A program made the position numbers and the translations under genes. A DNA stretch of 64,000 nucleotides, taken from NCBI GenBank assembly GCA_001931535.1, contig CP016211.1:13438377-13502376 (forward strand), written 5' to 3'. This stretch comes from Minicystis rosea. GTDB taxonomy: Bacteria > Myxococcota_A > Polyangia > Polyangiales > Polyangiaceae. Of this stretch, positions 18,842 to 27,350 are shown piece by piece; position 1 is the stretch's first letter; each line of letters begins with the position of its first letter. The notes below the pieces were generated by a model, which did no database searches, was not told the DNA's origin, and was given only the letters and a program-made list of their open reading frames with translations.

Positions 18842-18958
18842 ATGAAGATCAAGACAGCCATCAAAGCGGGTATCGTCGGCGAGCGTCCGCCGCCGAACGG
18901 TGCCAATCACGGCCTCAAGGTGCGCACGAGCGTGAAGCACGCGTTTCCTCGAGGTTGA
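18842..18958 (+). CDS. Small peptide 2 of a tandem pair (38 residues)
   Basis: ATG at 18842 is preceded by GAAAGGAGCATCGAGCC, matching the leader of peptide 1 at GAAAGGAGCAT. The peptide begins MKIKTAIKAGIVGERPPPNG and continues ANHGLKVRTSVK with a five-residue extension. Identity to peptide 1 is concentrated in KIKT..KAG, ERPPPNG.NHGLKVR.SVK, that is, in coding-level conservation, which argues strongly that both are translated. It lies 120 bp before the TPR gene on the same strand and is probably cotranscribed with it. Confidence 0.75.
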   Translation: MKIKTAIKAGIVGERPPPNGANHGLKVRTSVKHAFPRG

Positions 18959-19078
18959 TTGCAGAGGAGCAGGCCTCGCCGCTCGAGGGGCGAGGCCATC
19001 GCGGAGGGCAGGGCGGCGCCGGACGGCTCCGTCTCTGCCCTTCCGTCGATCGAAGAGACAAGGGATGGAGGACAGATC

Positions 19079-20164
19079 ATGATCGTCGACACGCAGGCCA
19101 TCGAAGCCCGTTGGGAGCAGGCCGCGCATCTGCTCGGATCCGCAGAGGAGGAGCTCGCCGCGGGGCGCCTCTCCGAGGCCGAAACGCAGGCCGCGCGCGC
19201 CGCCGCCGATCTCGCGGCGACGGCCGGCGCCGAGCACCCCGATCATGGGCACGCCATCCTCGTCGAAGGCGCCATCCTCGCCGCGCGCGGGCAAATCCAA
19301 GAGGCCGCGCAGCGCTACGACGAGGCGCTCGCCATCTTCGATCTTCATCCCGAAGAGCCCGTGGTGCGCGCCATGGCGCGTCGGGCCCGCGGAGACCGCG
19401 CCGATCTGTTGATCAAAATGGGACAGCTCGGCGAAGCGGAGACCGCTTTGCGCACGTTGCTTTTGGATGTGGAGGCGGAGTCGCCCATCGACGCCCGCGA
19501 GGAGGCGTTCGTCCTCAATATGCTCGGCGTGTGCCTGCGCTTCTCCGGTGCTTACGAGGACGCCGAGATCGCTTATCGGCGCGCGCTCGAGGTGCGCGAG
19601 CGCGCGGGCCTTTCTCCCTCGGCCACCTTGTTGCACAACCTCGCTGGGCTCGCGGCGGCGCGCGGTGATTTCGCCGCCGCCGAGCGGGACGCGCGCGCGG
19701 CCCTCGCCCAGCGGAGGGCCGCGCAGGAGAACGTCTTCGCGGTCGCCATGGAGCTTTGCGGCCTCGGCGACGCGCTCGCCGGACAAGCACGCTTCCTGGA
19801 AGCGGAGGTGGCTTATCGAGAGGCGATTGCGCTCTACACCGGCTCCGAGCAGCTCGACCACCCGGAGGTGGCTTATGCGCTGCACAACCTGGCCGACACC
19901 TTGGTCGAGCTCGGGCGCACCGGCGAGGCGGAGAAGGCTTATGCCGACAGCCTGGCGCGCAAGGTGCGAATCCTCGGCGACGAGCACCACGAAGTGGCCG
20001 TCACCTTGAACAACCTCGCAGCGCTGCTCTTCGAGGTCGGGCGCCCCGAGGAGGCTTTGGCGCGGAGCGAGCGTGCCTGCGCCATCGTCCGCGCGGCGCT
20101 CGCGTCCGATCACCCGGTGCGCGCCGGCTGCGAATCGCTCGCGGCCTCGCTGCGCGCCGGGTGA
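19079..20164 (+). CDS. Kinesin-light-chain-type TPR protein
   Basis: 361 residues, ATG at 19079 with GGAGG 6 nt upstream. At least six TPR units are visible (for example ARGQIQEAAQRYDEALAIF, YEDAEIAYRRALEVRERAG, LHNLADTLVELGRTGEAEKAY, LNNLAALLFEVGRPEEALARS). The A-L-x-N-L-A spacing is the TPR_12 type found in kinesin light chains. There is no signal peptide or membrane segment, so it should be a cytoplasmic protein-binding scaffold. It lies downstream of the two small peptide genes and may bind them or their maturation machinery; this is inference. Confidence 0.8.
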   Translation: MIVDTQAIEARWEQAAHLLGSAEEELAAGRLSEAETQAARAAADLAATAGAEHPDHGHAILVEGAILAARGQIQEAAQRYDEALAIFDLHPEEPVVRAMARRARGDRADLLIKMGQLGEAETALRTLLLDVEAESPIDAREEAFVLNMLGVCLRFSGAYEDAEIAYRRALEVRERAGLSPSATLLHNLAGLAAARGDFAAAERDARAALAQRRAAQENVFAVAMELCGLGDALAGQARFLEAEVAYREAIALYTGSEQLDHPEVAYALHNLADTLVELGRTGEAEKAYADSLARKVRILGDEHHEVAVTLNNLAALLFEVGRPEEALARSERACAIVRAALASDHPVRAGCESLAASLRAG

Positions 20165-20180
20165 TGCCTCGGTCACATCT

Positions 20181-20615
20181 TCAAACGAGCTTGGTCGAGA
20201 GGGTGATGGGCGTCGCGGCCAGGGCCTTGGAGAGGGGGCAGTTCTTCTTGGCCCCTTCGGCGATGGTCTGGAGCTTCTGGGCGTCGATTCCCGGCACCTT
20301 GGCCTCCAGATCGAGCCCGATGGTCTTGATGGCAAAGCCTCCTTCGCTCTTCACGAGATCGACGTTGGCCACGACGTGGAGCTCCTCCGGGACGTGCCCC
20401 GCTTCGGTCAGCGCGAAGGAGAGCGCCATCGCGAAGCAGCCTGCGTGGGCCGCGCCGAGGAGCTCTTCGGGGTTGGTGCCGGCTTTGCCATCCTCGCTCT
20501 GAAACCGCGTCTGGAACGAATACGGTTGCGCCTTGAAGACGCCGCTCTGGGTCGTCAGCTCGCCTTTGCCGTGCAGGCCGTCACCGCGCCAAACTGCCGT
20601 GCTCTTGCGGATCAT
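20181..20615 (-). CDS. osmC: OsmC-family peroxiredoxin
   Basis: 144 residues, ATG at 20615 behind AGGAGAG. The sequence fits OsmC end to end: TAVWRGDGLHGKGEL...TNPEELLGAAHAGCFAMALS and a C-terminal KKNCPLSKAL. The two redox cysteines are C60 (peroxidatic, in AGCF) and C126 (resolving, in NCP). OsmC enzymes reduce organic hydroperoxides in the cytoplasm using lipoylated partners. The gene is convergent with the TPR gene (16-bp gap). Confidence 0.95.
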   Translation of the reverse strand: MIRKSTAVWRGDGLHGKGELTTQSGVFKAQPYSFQTRFQSEDGKAGTNPEELLGAAHAGCFAMALSFALTEAGHVPEELHVVANVDLVKSEGGFAIKTIGLDLEAKVPGIDAQKLQTIAEGAKKNCPLSKALAATPITLSTKLV

Positions 20616-20732
20616 GCGATCTCTCCTGTGTGGGGTTTCTCGGCGCGGACCGTACCAGAAACCCACGCACGGGGTAGCCGCGATGCGGTGTCGTCACGAG
20701 CATGGATGAGCGTGGATATCCAACGATCGCGC

Positions 20733-21713
20733 TCACCCGCCCGTGAGCGCGCGGAGCCGCGGCACGAGCGGGCTCTTGGGATATCGCGCGAGGAACGCCG
20801 CCGTCCGCGCGCGTGCCTCTTCGGTGCGATGGAGGCGCACCAAAGCCTCGATGGCGAGCGCTTCACGCTCTTGCGCGAGCGCGCCGCCGGGGAAGGAGCG
20901 CGCGCTCTCATCGGCGTCCGCGAGCACATCGGCCGGCCGCTCGCCGACGCGCGCGCGCAGCCCGGCGAGGTGTCGCACCTCTTCGGCGAGCAGTCGGCGC
21001 GACGCGGGCGCCGGCGCTTCCTCTGCGCTCGCCGTCGATACCGGCGCTGCCGCCGGGGAGGCGGCCGGCCCGGGGTTTGAGGCCGCTCGCGGTCCCATCG
21101 TGATCACGGCCCGCTCGTCCGGCCCGGGGTTTGAAGCCGCTCGCGTGATCACTGCCGCCTTGTCCGGCCCGGGGTTTGGAGCCGCTTGCGGCCCCATCGT
21201 GATCACGGCCGGCTCGTCCGGCCGGGGGTTTGGGGCCGCTTGCGGCCCCATCGTGACGGACTCCGCGCTCGCCGGCGATACCGATGCCGGCGCCATTGCG
21301 ATCGAATTCGTGGACGCTCGAGGAGCGTCGCTCCCACGAATCGAGACCGTGGCCACGATACCGGCGGTGCCAATGGCCGCGACGGCCCAATACGCACCTT
21401 TCCCGAGCAGCAATGCGAGCCCTTTGCCCGCATTCGTGGCCTGGACCAGCGTGGACGCGGAAGCACCTGCCTTCGCTGCGCCGGCTGCCTTCGCCGCGCC
21501 GGCCTTCGTCGCAGAGGCGGCGGCATCCGCCGCGTTCTTCACGGCCTCCGCGCTCGGCGCCGCCGGGCCCGCATTCACGGCGACCGCGGCGAGCAGGCGC
21601 GTGAGGCCGGCGTCTCGAGCGAACGACGCCTGGGCCTTGGCGGCCTGGTCCAGATCGCGGCGAAGATCGAAGGTGGCCGCGGGATCTTCCCGGAGGCGAA
21701 TGGGCTCCTTCAT
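20733..21713 (-). CDS. Single-pass membrane partner of an ECF sigma factor (anti-sigma-like) with repeat-derived linker
   Basis: 326 residues. An N-terminal cytoplasmic part (about 1-95, Ala-rich helical) is followed by one transmembrane segment (about 98-124). An extended linker then holds four peptide copies of the type MGPQAAPNPGPD, and a C-terminal 90-residue helical domain ends the protein. The linker repeats come from a DNA hairpin repeat also found outside genes (see 21067-21259 and 26387-26430). The gene overlaps the upstream sigma factor by 4 bp (ATGA), the arrangement expected for a sigma/anti-sigma pair. No zinc-finger anti-sigma motif is visible, so the anti-sigma role is inferred from context. 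Confidence 0.65.
   Translation of the reverse strand: MKEPIRLREDPAATFDLRRDLDQAAKAQASFARDAGLTRLLAAVAVNAGPAAPSAEAVKNAADAAASATKAGAAKAAGAAKAGASASTLVQATNAGKGLALLLGKGAYWAVAAIGTAGIVATVSIRGSDAPRASTNSIAMAPASVSPASAESVTMGPQAAPNPRPDEPAVITMGPQAAPNPGPDKAAVITRAASNPGPDERAVITMGPRAASNPGPAASPAAAPVSTASAEEAPAPASRRLLAEEVRHLAGLRARVGERPADVLADADESARSFPGGALAQEREALAIEALVRLHRTEEARARTAAFLARYPKSPLVPRLRALTGG
21067..21259. repeat. Four in-gene copies of a REP-like hairpin repeat
   Basis: Copies at 21067-21110, 21121-21156 (shortened), 21166-21209 and 21220-21259 share GGCCCGGGGTTTG, then a GGGGCCGCTTGCGGCCCC-type hairpin (8-bp stem, TT loop), then ATCGTGA. All keep the reading frame of the membrane protein encoded on the minus strand. 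A fifth copy is at 26387-26430. Confidence 0.8.
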
Positions 21714-22285
21714 GTGGCACCCCTCGGCGCGGCGATGGTGTGGGCGAGCATCTCTGCGGGAGCCTTTTCATAGGCCTTTTGGAAGCGGCGCCGGGCGTGG
21801 TGGAGCCGCGAGTACACCGTGCCCACCGGGATGCCGAGGCCCGCGGCGATGCTCTCGCAGCTCTCTCCTTCGAGCTCGAAGAGGACGAACACCGCGCGAT
21901 GATCGAGATCCAGGGTCGAGAGCGCGTGCTCCACGCGCCGCAGGGCTTCGGACGAAGCCGCGGCCTCGAACGGATCGTCGGCCGCGGCGACCAGCGCGAT
22001 GGCTTCGTCGTCGCCTTCGGTCGGCTTGCGTCTCCGCGTGCGGCGGGCGTTGGAGAGGACGCGCAGCGCGATCTGCGCGAGCCACGTCGTGGGCCGCGCG
22101 GGGCCCGGATGATGACCACCGCGGCGATGCGCCACGAGGAAGACCTCTTGCAAGAGATCGTCGAGCTCCGCCCGCGGAGCCCCGAGGCGCGCGAGGAACG
22201 TGGCCACGAAGCCCGCGTGCGCTCGGTAGAGCGCCGCCGCATCCATGACCTCGCCGGGGTCTTCTTCACCCATCGAAGGGTTCAT
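21710..22285 (-). CDS. ECF RNA polymerase sigma factor
   Basis: 191 residues from the ATG at 22285. Region 2 is at about 15-80 (LYRAHAGFVATFLARLGAPRAELDDLLQEVFLVAHRR...TWLAQIALRVLSNARR) and region 4 at about 120-170 (LDLDHRAVFVLFELEGESCESIAAGLGIPVGTVYSRLHHARRRF). It overlaps the membrane partner gene downstream by ATGA and follows the exported-protein gene by 20 bp, forming a three-gene operon. The sigma factor probably responds to an envelope cue through its partner. Confidence 0.9.
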   Translation of the reverse strand: MNPSMGEEDPGEVMDAAALYRAHAGFVATFLARLGAPRAELDDLLQEVFLVAHRRGGHHPGPARPTTWLAQIALRVLSNARRTRRRKPTEGDDEAIALVAAADDPFEAAASSEALRRVEHALSTLDLDHRAVFVLFELEGESCESIAAGLGIPVGTVYSRLHHARRRFQKAYEKAPAEMLAHTIAAPRGAT

Positions 22286-22305
22286 GTCCTCGGTCGCCGA
22301 GGCCT

Positions 22306-23313
22306 TCACGGAAAAATGAAGACCGCGCCCCCGAAGGCGCCGAGGCCGATGGGCGGCACCGACACCGAGGTCACCGTGTCGTGCATCAGGCTCTCCACCT
22401 CGAGGTGCGGCGCCACGATCGGCACTAGCCCCTCGAGGCCCGCGGTGAGCGCCAAGGCGGGCAGAATCGAGAAGCGCCCCGCGAGGCGCCCCGTCATCGA
22501 GACCCACGGCGCGGCCGCTTCAGCGTCGCGATCGAACCCCGCGCCGCGCGCCCCGAGCCGCCCGGCGGCCGCGCCGATGCACCCATCGAGCGCGAAGCGG
22601 CCGGGTTGAAATCGAAGGCAGCCATCCAACCGGCCGGCGGCGAGGCGTGCCTCGACGGTCCCCGATCCGACGGTGAAGCTGCCCGTGCTCGTGAGGAGCA
22701 ATCCCCCGCGCACGAGCCCGACCAAGGGCGCCGCTCGCCGGCCGATGCGCAGACCGATCGTCGCCGACATGGCCCCGACCGGCGCCGGTACGACATCGAC
22801 GGCCACGCCTCCTTCGATGCTCATTTCGAGCGCGAAGAAGGGGCCCGGCGGGGTCTCCTTTGCTACGCGCGCACCACCGAAGCCGCTCGGCACGTGCAGC
22901 GTGCGCGCGGGCGGCGGCTCCCTCGTCCCTTCGACGGCCGGCGAAGGCGTGTGCGCCGGCGCAGGTGGCAACGCATCGATCGACACCGCGAGCGTCAGCG
23001 AAAGCGCTTCGCGGAGCTCCTCGCACGACGCGCCCGCGGCCTCGATCGCGCGCTCGCCGATCACCTCGCCATCGCGCTTCAGCACGAAGCGCGCGCCGCG
23101 CGGCGCGCTCTCCACGATCTCGATGCGCAGGCGCGCGTCGACCCGATCGTCTTTCCTCCACGTGGACACGGCGCGGACGAGCGCATCCGCCGTGAGACAC
23201 GCGGGCTGCTCCACCGTGACGGCCTCCGCGAGCGGTCGCGTTTCGGCGCGGGCGGGCGCGCTCGCGATCGTGACGGCCAGCGCGCAAAACAGGCCGCCCA
23301 TCGCACCGCGCAC
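22306..23313 (-). CDS. Unrecognised exported (probable outer-membrane barrel) protein, first gene of the sigma operon
   Basis: 335 residues from GTG 23313 or 331 from ATG 23301. A signal peptide (GGLFCALAVTIASAPARA) is followed by a small alpha/beta domain to about residue 105 (LTADALVRAVSTW...RIEIVE...GEVIGERAIE...LREALSLTLAVSID). A Pro-rich linker follows, then about 180 residues of alternating hydrophobic beta strands rich in Gly, as in an outer-membrane barrel. The layout recurs in myxobacterial operons with ECF sigma genes. TAGCAA lies 6 nt before the GTG, supporting a near-leaderless mRNA from 23313. Confidence 0.65.
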   Translation of the reverse strand: MRGAMGGLFCALAVTIASAPARAETRPLAEAVTVEQPACLTADALVRAVSTWRKDDRVDARLRIEIVESAPRGARFVLKRDGEVIGERAIEAAGASCEELREALSLTLAVSIDALPPAPAHTPSPAVEGTREPPPARTLHVPSGFGGARVAKETPPGPFFALEMSIEGGVAVDVVPAPVGAMSATIGLRIGRRAAPLVGLVRGGLLLTSTGSFTVGSGTVEARLAAGRLDGCLRFQPGRFALDGCIGAAAGRLGARGAGFDRDAEAAAPWVSMTGRLAGRFSILPALALTAGLEGLVPIVAPHLEVESLMHDTVTSVSVPPIGLGAFGGAVFIFP

Positions 23314-23408
23314 GGGTCTTTGCTACGCGCCGGGCGGTCGTGGTTCAAGGACAAAGAAAAATGGAAGGACCCGTGAAGGGGCCGGCAACTTCCGGTCATG
23401 GACGAGAC

Positions 23409-24830
23409 ATGACGCGCACCCTTCGTCGCTTCGGTCTCCCTTCGCTCCTCCTGCTCCTCCCGCTCCTCGGCGGATGCGCTTCGCGCGCGTTGGTCGGCGT
23501 CGAGGACAGCCCCGAGGGCTCCAGCGAATGCGAAGGCGCGTGCCCCGCGCCCATCTACACCGCGGGATTGCACGCCGGTTGGTCCGAGATCCTCGACCTC
23601 GCCATCGGCGACGACGGCAGCTCCGTCTTCGTCGGTCGCTTCGCTGGGGAGATGACGGTGGGCGACACGACCCTCGAGGCCTCGAACCTCGATGGATCCG
23701 ACGGCTTCATCATCAAGCTCGATCCGACGGGGAAGCTCGCGTGGGCGCGGCAGACCCTCTGCAATCCCAACTCGTTCGCCGTGGCGGTGCGCCCGGGCGG
23801 CGAGATCTGGGTTGCGGGCGGGTTCAACCACCTCATCGATCTCGGAACGGGCCCGCTGATCAGCGAAGGGGAAGCGGGCCTCTTCATCGGGGAGTTTCTC
23901 TCCGACGGCACCGTCGGCAACGCGCGCGCCTACGACGGGAGCTCCTGGGTGAACGATCTCGCGCTGACCACCAACGGCGATCTCGTGATCACGGGCGTGG
24001 TCGAGGCGCCGACCAAGCTCGGGTTCATCACCATCAAGCCGGCGGGAAGCTTCGAGGGCGCGCGCAATGGCTTCGTCGCCCGCCTCGATTCGAGCGGCGA
24101 CGCCGTGTGGGCGCGCCGGCTCGGCGACGCCGTGTATGACGCCGTCGCGCTCCCCGATGACGCCGTCGCGCTCGTGGGCGAGTACACGGGCCTGGGGAAC
24201 ATCGGTGGTCTGACACTGCCCTCCGAGGACCTCCCCAACAACACGTTCCTCGCGGTGTTCGATGACGCGGGCTCGCCTGTGTGGGCGCAGCGGGTCGATC
24301 CGACACCGGACGCTCCGGCCTTGGTCCCTGCGTACGCTCCGACGCTGGCGCTGGCGCCCGATGGAAAGCTCGCCCTCGCCTTCCTCAGCTTCCCGCCGCT
24401 CGAGGAGCTCACGCCCTCCGATCAACGGCTTCACGTCCAGACCTTCGAGTCGAACGGCTCGCGCGCGAGCCACGTCGATCTCGGATCCGGCAGCGTGGGC
24501 CGATTCATGGTCGCGGTCGCGCCCGACGGTGACATCGTCGTGGGCGGCAGCTTCGACGCGTCGCTGGAGATCGGCGGCGCCACGTTGGCCTCGCCGAACA
24601 GCCAAGACGGGTGGCTCGCGCGCTTCTCGCCCGCGGGCAGTGCGCTGCGCTGGGCGAAGGGCATCGGCGCGCCGACCTCATCGGAGGTGGTGATCCGCGT
24701 GGGCGTCACCCCGAACAATCACCCGCTGGTCGGCGGCCTGTACGTCGGGAGCTTCGCGATCGACGACGAGGAGCTCCCTCTGACGGTGGTCGACAACGAG
24801 AATGGATTCATCGCCTCCTTCGAGCCGTGA
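23409..24830 (+). CDS. Beta-propeller-like surface lipoprotein
   Basis: 473 residues. ATG at 23409 begins MTRTLRRFGLPSLLLLLPLLGGC, a lipoprotein signal (lipobox LGGC). The rest consists of about ten repeats of some 40 residues built around G.I..VG.F.....LG......G.DGF..K....G...W.R, typical of SBBP/beta-propeller proteins exposed at the myxobacterial surface. It is a paralogue in style of the product at 47041-48549. It is convergent with the lipoprotein at 24890. No enzymatic motif is seen. Confidence 0.8.
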   Translation: MTRTLRRFGLPSLLLLLPLLGGCASRALVGVEDSPEGSSECEGACPAPIYTAGLHAGWSEILDLAIGDDGSSVFVGRFAGEMTVGDTTLEASNLDGSDGFIIKLDPTGKLAWARQTLCNPNSFAVAVRPGGEIWVAGGFNHLIDLGTGPLISEGEAGLFIGEFLSDGTVGNARAYDGSSWVNDLALTTNGDLVITGVVEAPTKLGFITIKPAGSFEGARNGFVARLDSSGDAVWARRLGDAVYDAVALPDDAVALVGEYTGLGNIGGLTLPSEDLPNNTFLAVFDDAGSPVWAQRVDPTPDAPALVPAYAPTLALAPDGKLALAFLSFPPLEELTPSDQRLHVQTFESNGSRASHVDLGSGSVGRFMVAVAPDGDIVVGGSFDASLEIGGATLASPNSQDGWLARFSPAGSALRWAKGIGAPTSSEVVIRVGVTPNNHPLVGGLYVGSFAIDDEELPLTVVDNENGFIASFEP

Positions 24831-24889
24831 GCGCCTCGTCATCGATCCGTTGGCGAATCGACCACGCGAAATGACATCGGCGCCCGCGG

Positions 24890-26308
24890 CTACTTCGCGC
24901 AGTCGAGCCGGGCCGCCCACGTATCGTCGAACCCGTTGCTCTCGCTCCTCCCCGACCAAACGAGGAACAAGCTCCTCGGTTGCGTGAGGGCCGTGCCCTG
25001 CGGCGCACCATACGTTTGCCAGCGGGTCACGGGGATGGCGACACGCGTCGAGAGCACCGTGAGATCGAGATCGAGATGGGTGGTCACGATCATCGATCGT
25101 CCCGGGACGTCGTCCGGAGCCGTGATGTCGCCGTCCTCGGCCCACGTGGCGCTCACGCCGAGATCGCTCGCGACCAGCGTGAGCCGGCTCTGCATCGGCG
25201 CGGCGTCGTCGATGGTCACGGGCCCGCCGACGAGATCGCCTGTCGGGGAGAGCTCCGCGATGCGCACCCTCCGCGGGTTGCCAGTGCCGCTCTGATCGCC
25301 TTCGCTGAACGCCACGTAGGTGCGGCCCGCATGATGGGCGATCGCGACGCGCCCGATCACGGCGGAGCCTGGGGTGGCAGGCAACGCTGTCACGAAATCG
25401 ATGCCGCTGTCGTCCTTGCCGTCGCCGCTCGCTGGACGGACGCGCGTGATCACCACCGAGAGCGGAGCGCAGAGCATGTCGCCGCTCGGGCACGTCGTGA
25501 ACGAAGTGGCCATGAGATAGGTGGACCCACTCCAGACGATGGCGGTCGACGCGCCCGGATACTCCGCGGCGGCAGCCACGGGATGCGGACCGAGCACGCG
25601 CTCTCCCTGCGCGTTCAGAACCACGGCGACGGGCCTTGTATTCGTGCCCCCGCCCGGAATGACCTCGCGATGGATGACTCCATATCCATCGCCGCCGTAG
25701 CCCACGCCATTCGTTCCCACGCCGGCGCCGGGCGCCGTGGCCAGCACGCCTTCGCCGTTTGGGGAGATGTCGATGGGGGCTTTGGGGCTCCACGTGGCGA
25801 TGTCCCAAAGCCGGAAGAGCGGCCGGCCCTTGCCGCCCGGATCACCGTGCCACGTGAGGGCGAGCTCGGCCTGGCTCCGCGCGAGCACGAGGTTCGCCCA
25901 TCCGTGCGACTCGATGCCGAAGAGCTGCGGCGCGGCCGTTTGCGCGAGGCCGCTCGGCCACGCGTCGCCCATCGTGAAGCCCACGAGCTGGATGTCGTCG
26001 TGCGCCAGGCTGTTTCCCCCGCTCGCGAAGACCTGAACGGCGACGCCCATCGCCCCGAAGGCGACCGCCGAAGGCGCGGTCGCATGCCGATCCGGAAGCG
26101 CCACCACGTCGACGGCGGCACCTGCGGCGACGAGCGCGCAGGGCGGTGGTGGAGGCGGCGCGTCGGGGCCGGCATCGATCACGTCACCGCCGTGGCCACC
26201 CGTGCCACCACCGATCGCGCCCTCGAGACCGAGCAGGTTGCTGCGCGCGCCGCACCCCGCGGCGACGGCGAACCCCATCATCAAGACGACCAAGAAAGTG
26301 TGCTGCAT
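24890..26308 (-). CDS. Unrecognised lipoprotein, probable beta-propeller
   Basis: 472 residues. A signal peptide with lipobox AAGC (MQHTFLVVLMMGFAVAAGC) leads to a Gly/Pro-rich linker (residues 30-60) containing PDAPPPPPP. A long beta-rich domain follows, with repeated short strands such as AELALTWHGD, STAIVWSGSTYLMAT, GRTYVAFSEGD and LFLVWSGRS. This resembles the FG-GAP/WG-like repeats of myxobacterial lipoproteins. There is no Shine-Dalgarno; TAACCT lies 6 nt before the ATG, suggesting a leaderless mRNA. Confidence 0.75.
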   Translation of the reverse strand: MQHTFLVVLMMGFAVAAGCGARSNLLGLEGAIGGGTGGHGGDVIDAGPDAPPPPPPCALVAAGAAVDVVALPDRHATAPSAVAFGAMGVAVQVFASGGNSLAHDDIQLVGFTMGDAWPSGLAQTAAPQLFGIESHGWANLVLARSQAELALTWHGDPGGKGRPLFRLWDIATWSPKAPIDISPNGEGVLATAPGAGVGTNGVGYGGDGYGVIHREVIPGGGTNTRPVAVVLNAQGERVLGPHPVAAAAEYPGASTAIVWSGSTYLMATSFTTCPSGDMLCAPLSVVITRVRPASGDGKDDSGIDFVTALPATPGSAVIGRVAIAHHAGRTYVAFSEGDQSGTGNPRRVRIAELSPTGDLVGGPVTIDDAAPMQSRLTLVASDLGVSATWAEDGDITAPDDVPGRSMIVTTHLDLDLTVLSTRVAIPVTRWQTYGAPQGTALTQPRSLFLVWSGRSESNGFDDTWAARLDCAK

Positions 26309-26386
26309 ACACGAAGGTTACCGCGACCCGCGGCCGATCGTGATCAGGCGCAGACCACTTGCGGCGTGCTCAGGGCCGGCTTGCCC

Positions 26387-26430
26387 GGCCCGGGGTTTGG
26401 GGCCGCTTGCGGCCCCATCGTGCTCACGGC
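26387..26430. repeat. Isolated copy of the REP-like hairpin repeat at the cysW 3' end
   Basis: This 44-bp copy matches the in-gene copies at 21067-21259 almost exactly and contains the hairpin GGGGCCGCTTGCGGCCCC (26401 region). It overlaps the last codon and stop of cysW, where it could serve as a transcription terminator for the sulfate operon. Confidence 0.75.
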
Positions 26431-27350
26431 TCCGTGACGCTCACGGCGGTCGACGGCGCTTCGCTCTTCGCAGTCTCGGCGGCGGCCCGAGGCGCGCCGC
26501 TCTCGGAGGTCCGCGCCTTGCGCATGATGAGACGCTTCAGCACCAGCGAAAGGAACGCGACCATCACCAGGATCGACGCTACGCTGAACGCCGCCGAGCT
26601 GCGGTACTCGTTGTAGAGGACCTCCACGTGGAGCGGCACGGTGTTGGTCGCTCCGCGGATGTGGCCCGACACCACGCTGACCGCGCCGAACTCGCCCATG
26701 GCGCGCGCCGCCGACAGCACCACGCCGTAGAGCAGCGCCCAGCGCACGTTGGGCAAGGTCACCTTGAGGAAGGTCGTGAGGCCGCTCGCGCCCAGCACCA
26801 GCGCGGCCTGCTCTTCCTCGGGACCGCGGCTTTCGAGCAGCGGAATCACCTCGCGCGCCACGAACGGGAACGTCACGAACGTCGTCGCCAGCGCGATGCC
26901 CGGCGTCGCGAAGATCACCTTCAAGTGATGCGCCTCGAGCCACGGCCCGAGCAGCCCGCGTGCGCCGAAGAGCAGCACGAAGAGCATGCCCGCGATCACC
27001 GGCGACACCGCGAAGGGCAGATCGATGAGCGTGACCAGCAGGCTCTTCCCTCGGAAATCGAAGCGCGCGATGGCCCACGCCGCGGCCAGCCCGAACACCG
27101 CGTTGAGCGGCACCGCGATGAGCACCGAGATCAGCGTGAGCCGCAGCGCGGTCAGCGTCTCCTCGTCCGTGATCGCGTCCCAATACGGACCGAGCCCCGC
27201 GCGGAACGCCTCCACGAAGACGGCCAGCACCGGCAGGAACAGGAACAAGACGAGGAAGCCGAGCGCGAGCAGGATGAGCGCCGTGCGCGCGCCCGCCGGT
27301 CCGGCGAGCACCGAGCGCGAAGGCATCCTTCCAGGACCGCCGCCGCTCAT
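26424..27350 (-). CDS. cysW: Sulfate/thiosulfate ABC transporter permease CysW
   Basis: 308 residues with six predicted transmembrane segments and the binding-protein-dependent permease motif EEQAALVLGASGLTTFLKVTLPNV (EAA loop, about residues 175-200). FVTFPFVAREVIPLLE and the ARAMGEFGAVSVVSGHIRG block are diagnostic of CysW. A 40-residue Ala/Ser/Glu-rich tail is longer than usual. The gene overlaps cysT by ATGA and is the last gene of the operon. No cysA ATPase follows; the next gene is an unrelated lipoprotein. Confidence 0.93.
   Translation of the reverse strand: MSGGGPGRMPSRSVLAGPAGARTALILLALGFLVLFLFLPVLAVFVEAFRAGLGPYWDAITDEETLTALRLTLISVLIAVPLNAVFGLAAAWAIARFDFRGKSLLVTLIDLPFAVSPVIAGMLFVLLFGARGLLGPWLEAHHLKVIFATPGIALATTFVTFPFVAREVIPLLESRGPEEEQAALVLGASGLTTFLKVTLPNVRWALLYGVVLSAARAMGEFGAVSVVSGHIRGATNTVPLHVEVLYNEYRSSAAFSVASILVMVAFLSLVLKRLIMRKARTSESGAPRAAAETAKSEAPSTAVSVTEP

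Noticed and set aside
17843..20335. 830-codon minus-strand frame covering the small peptides and the TPR gene
   Set aside because: Only its last 211 codons (from ATG 18478) look like a protein with membrane segments. The remainder is antisense to the TPR gene, which has clear TPR motifs and a Shine-Dalgarno.
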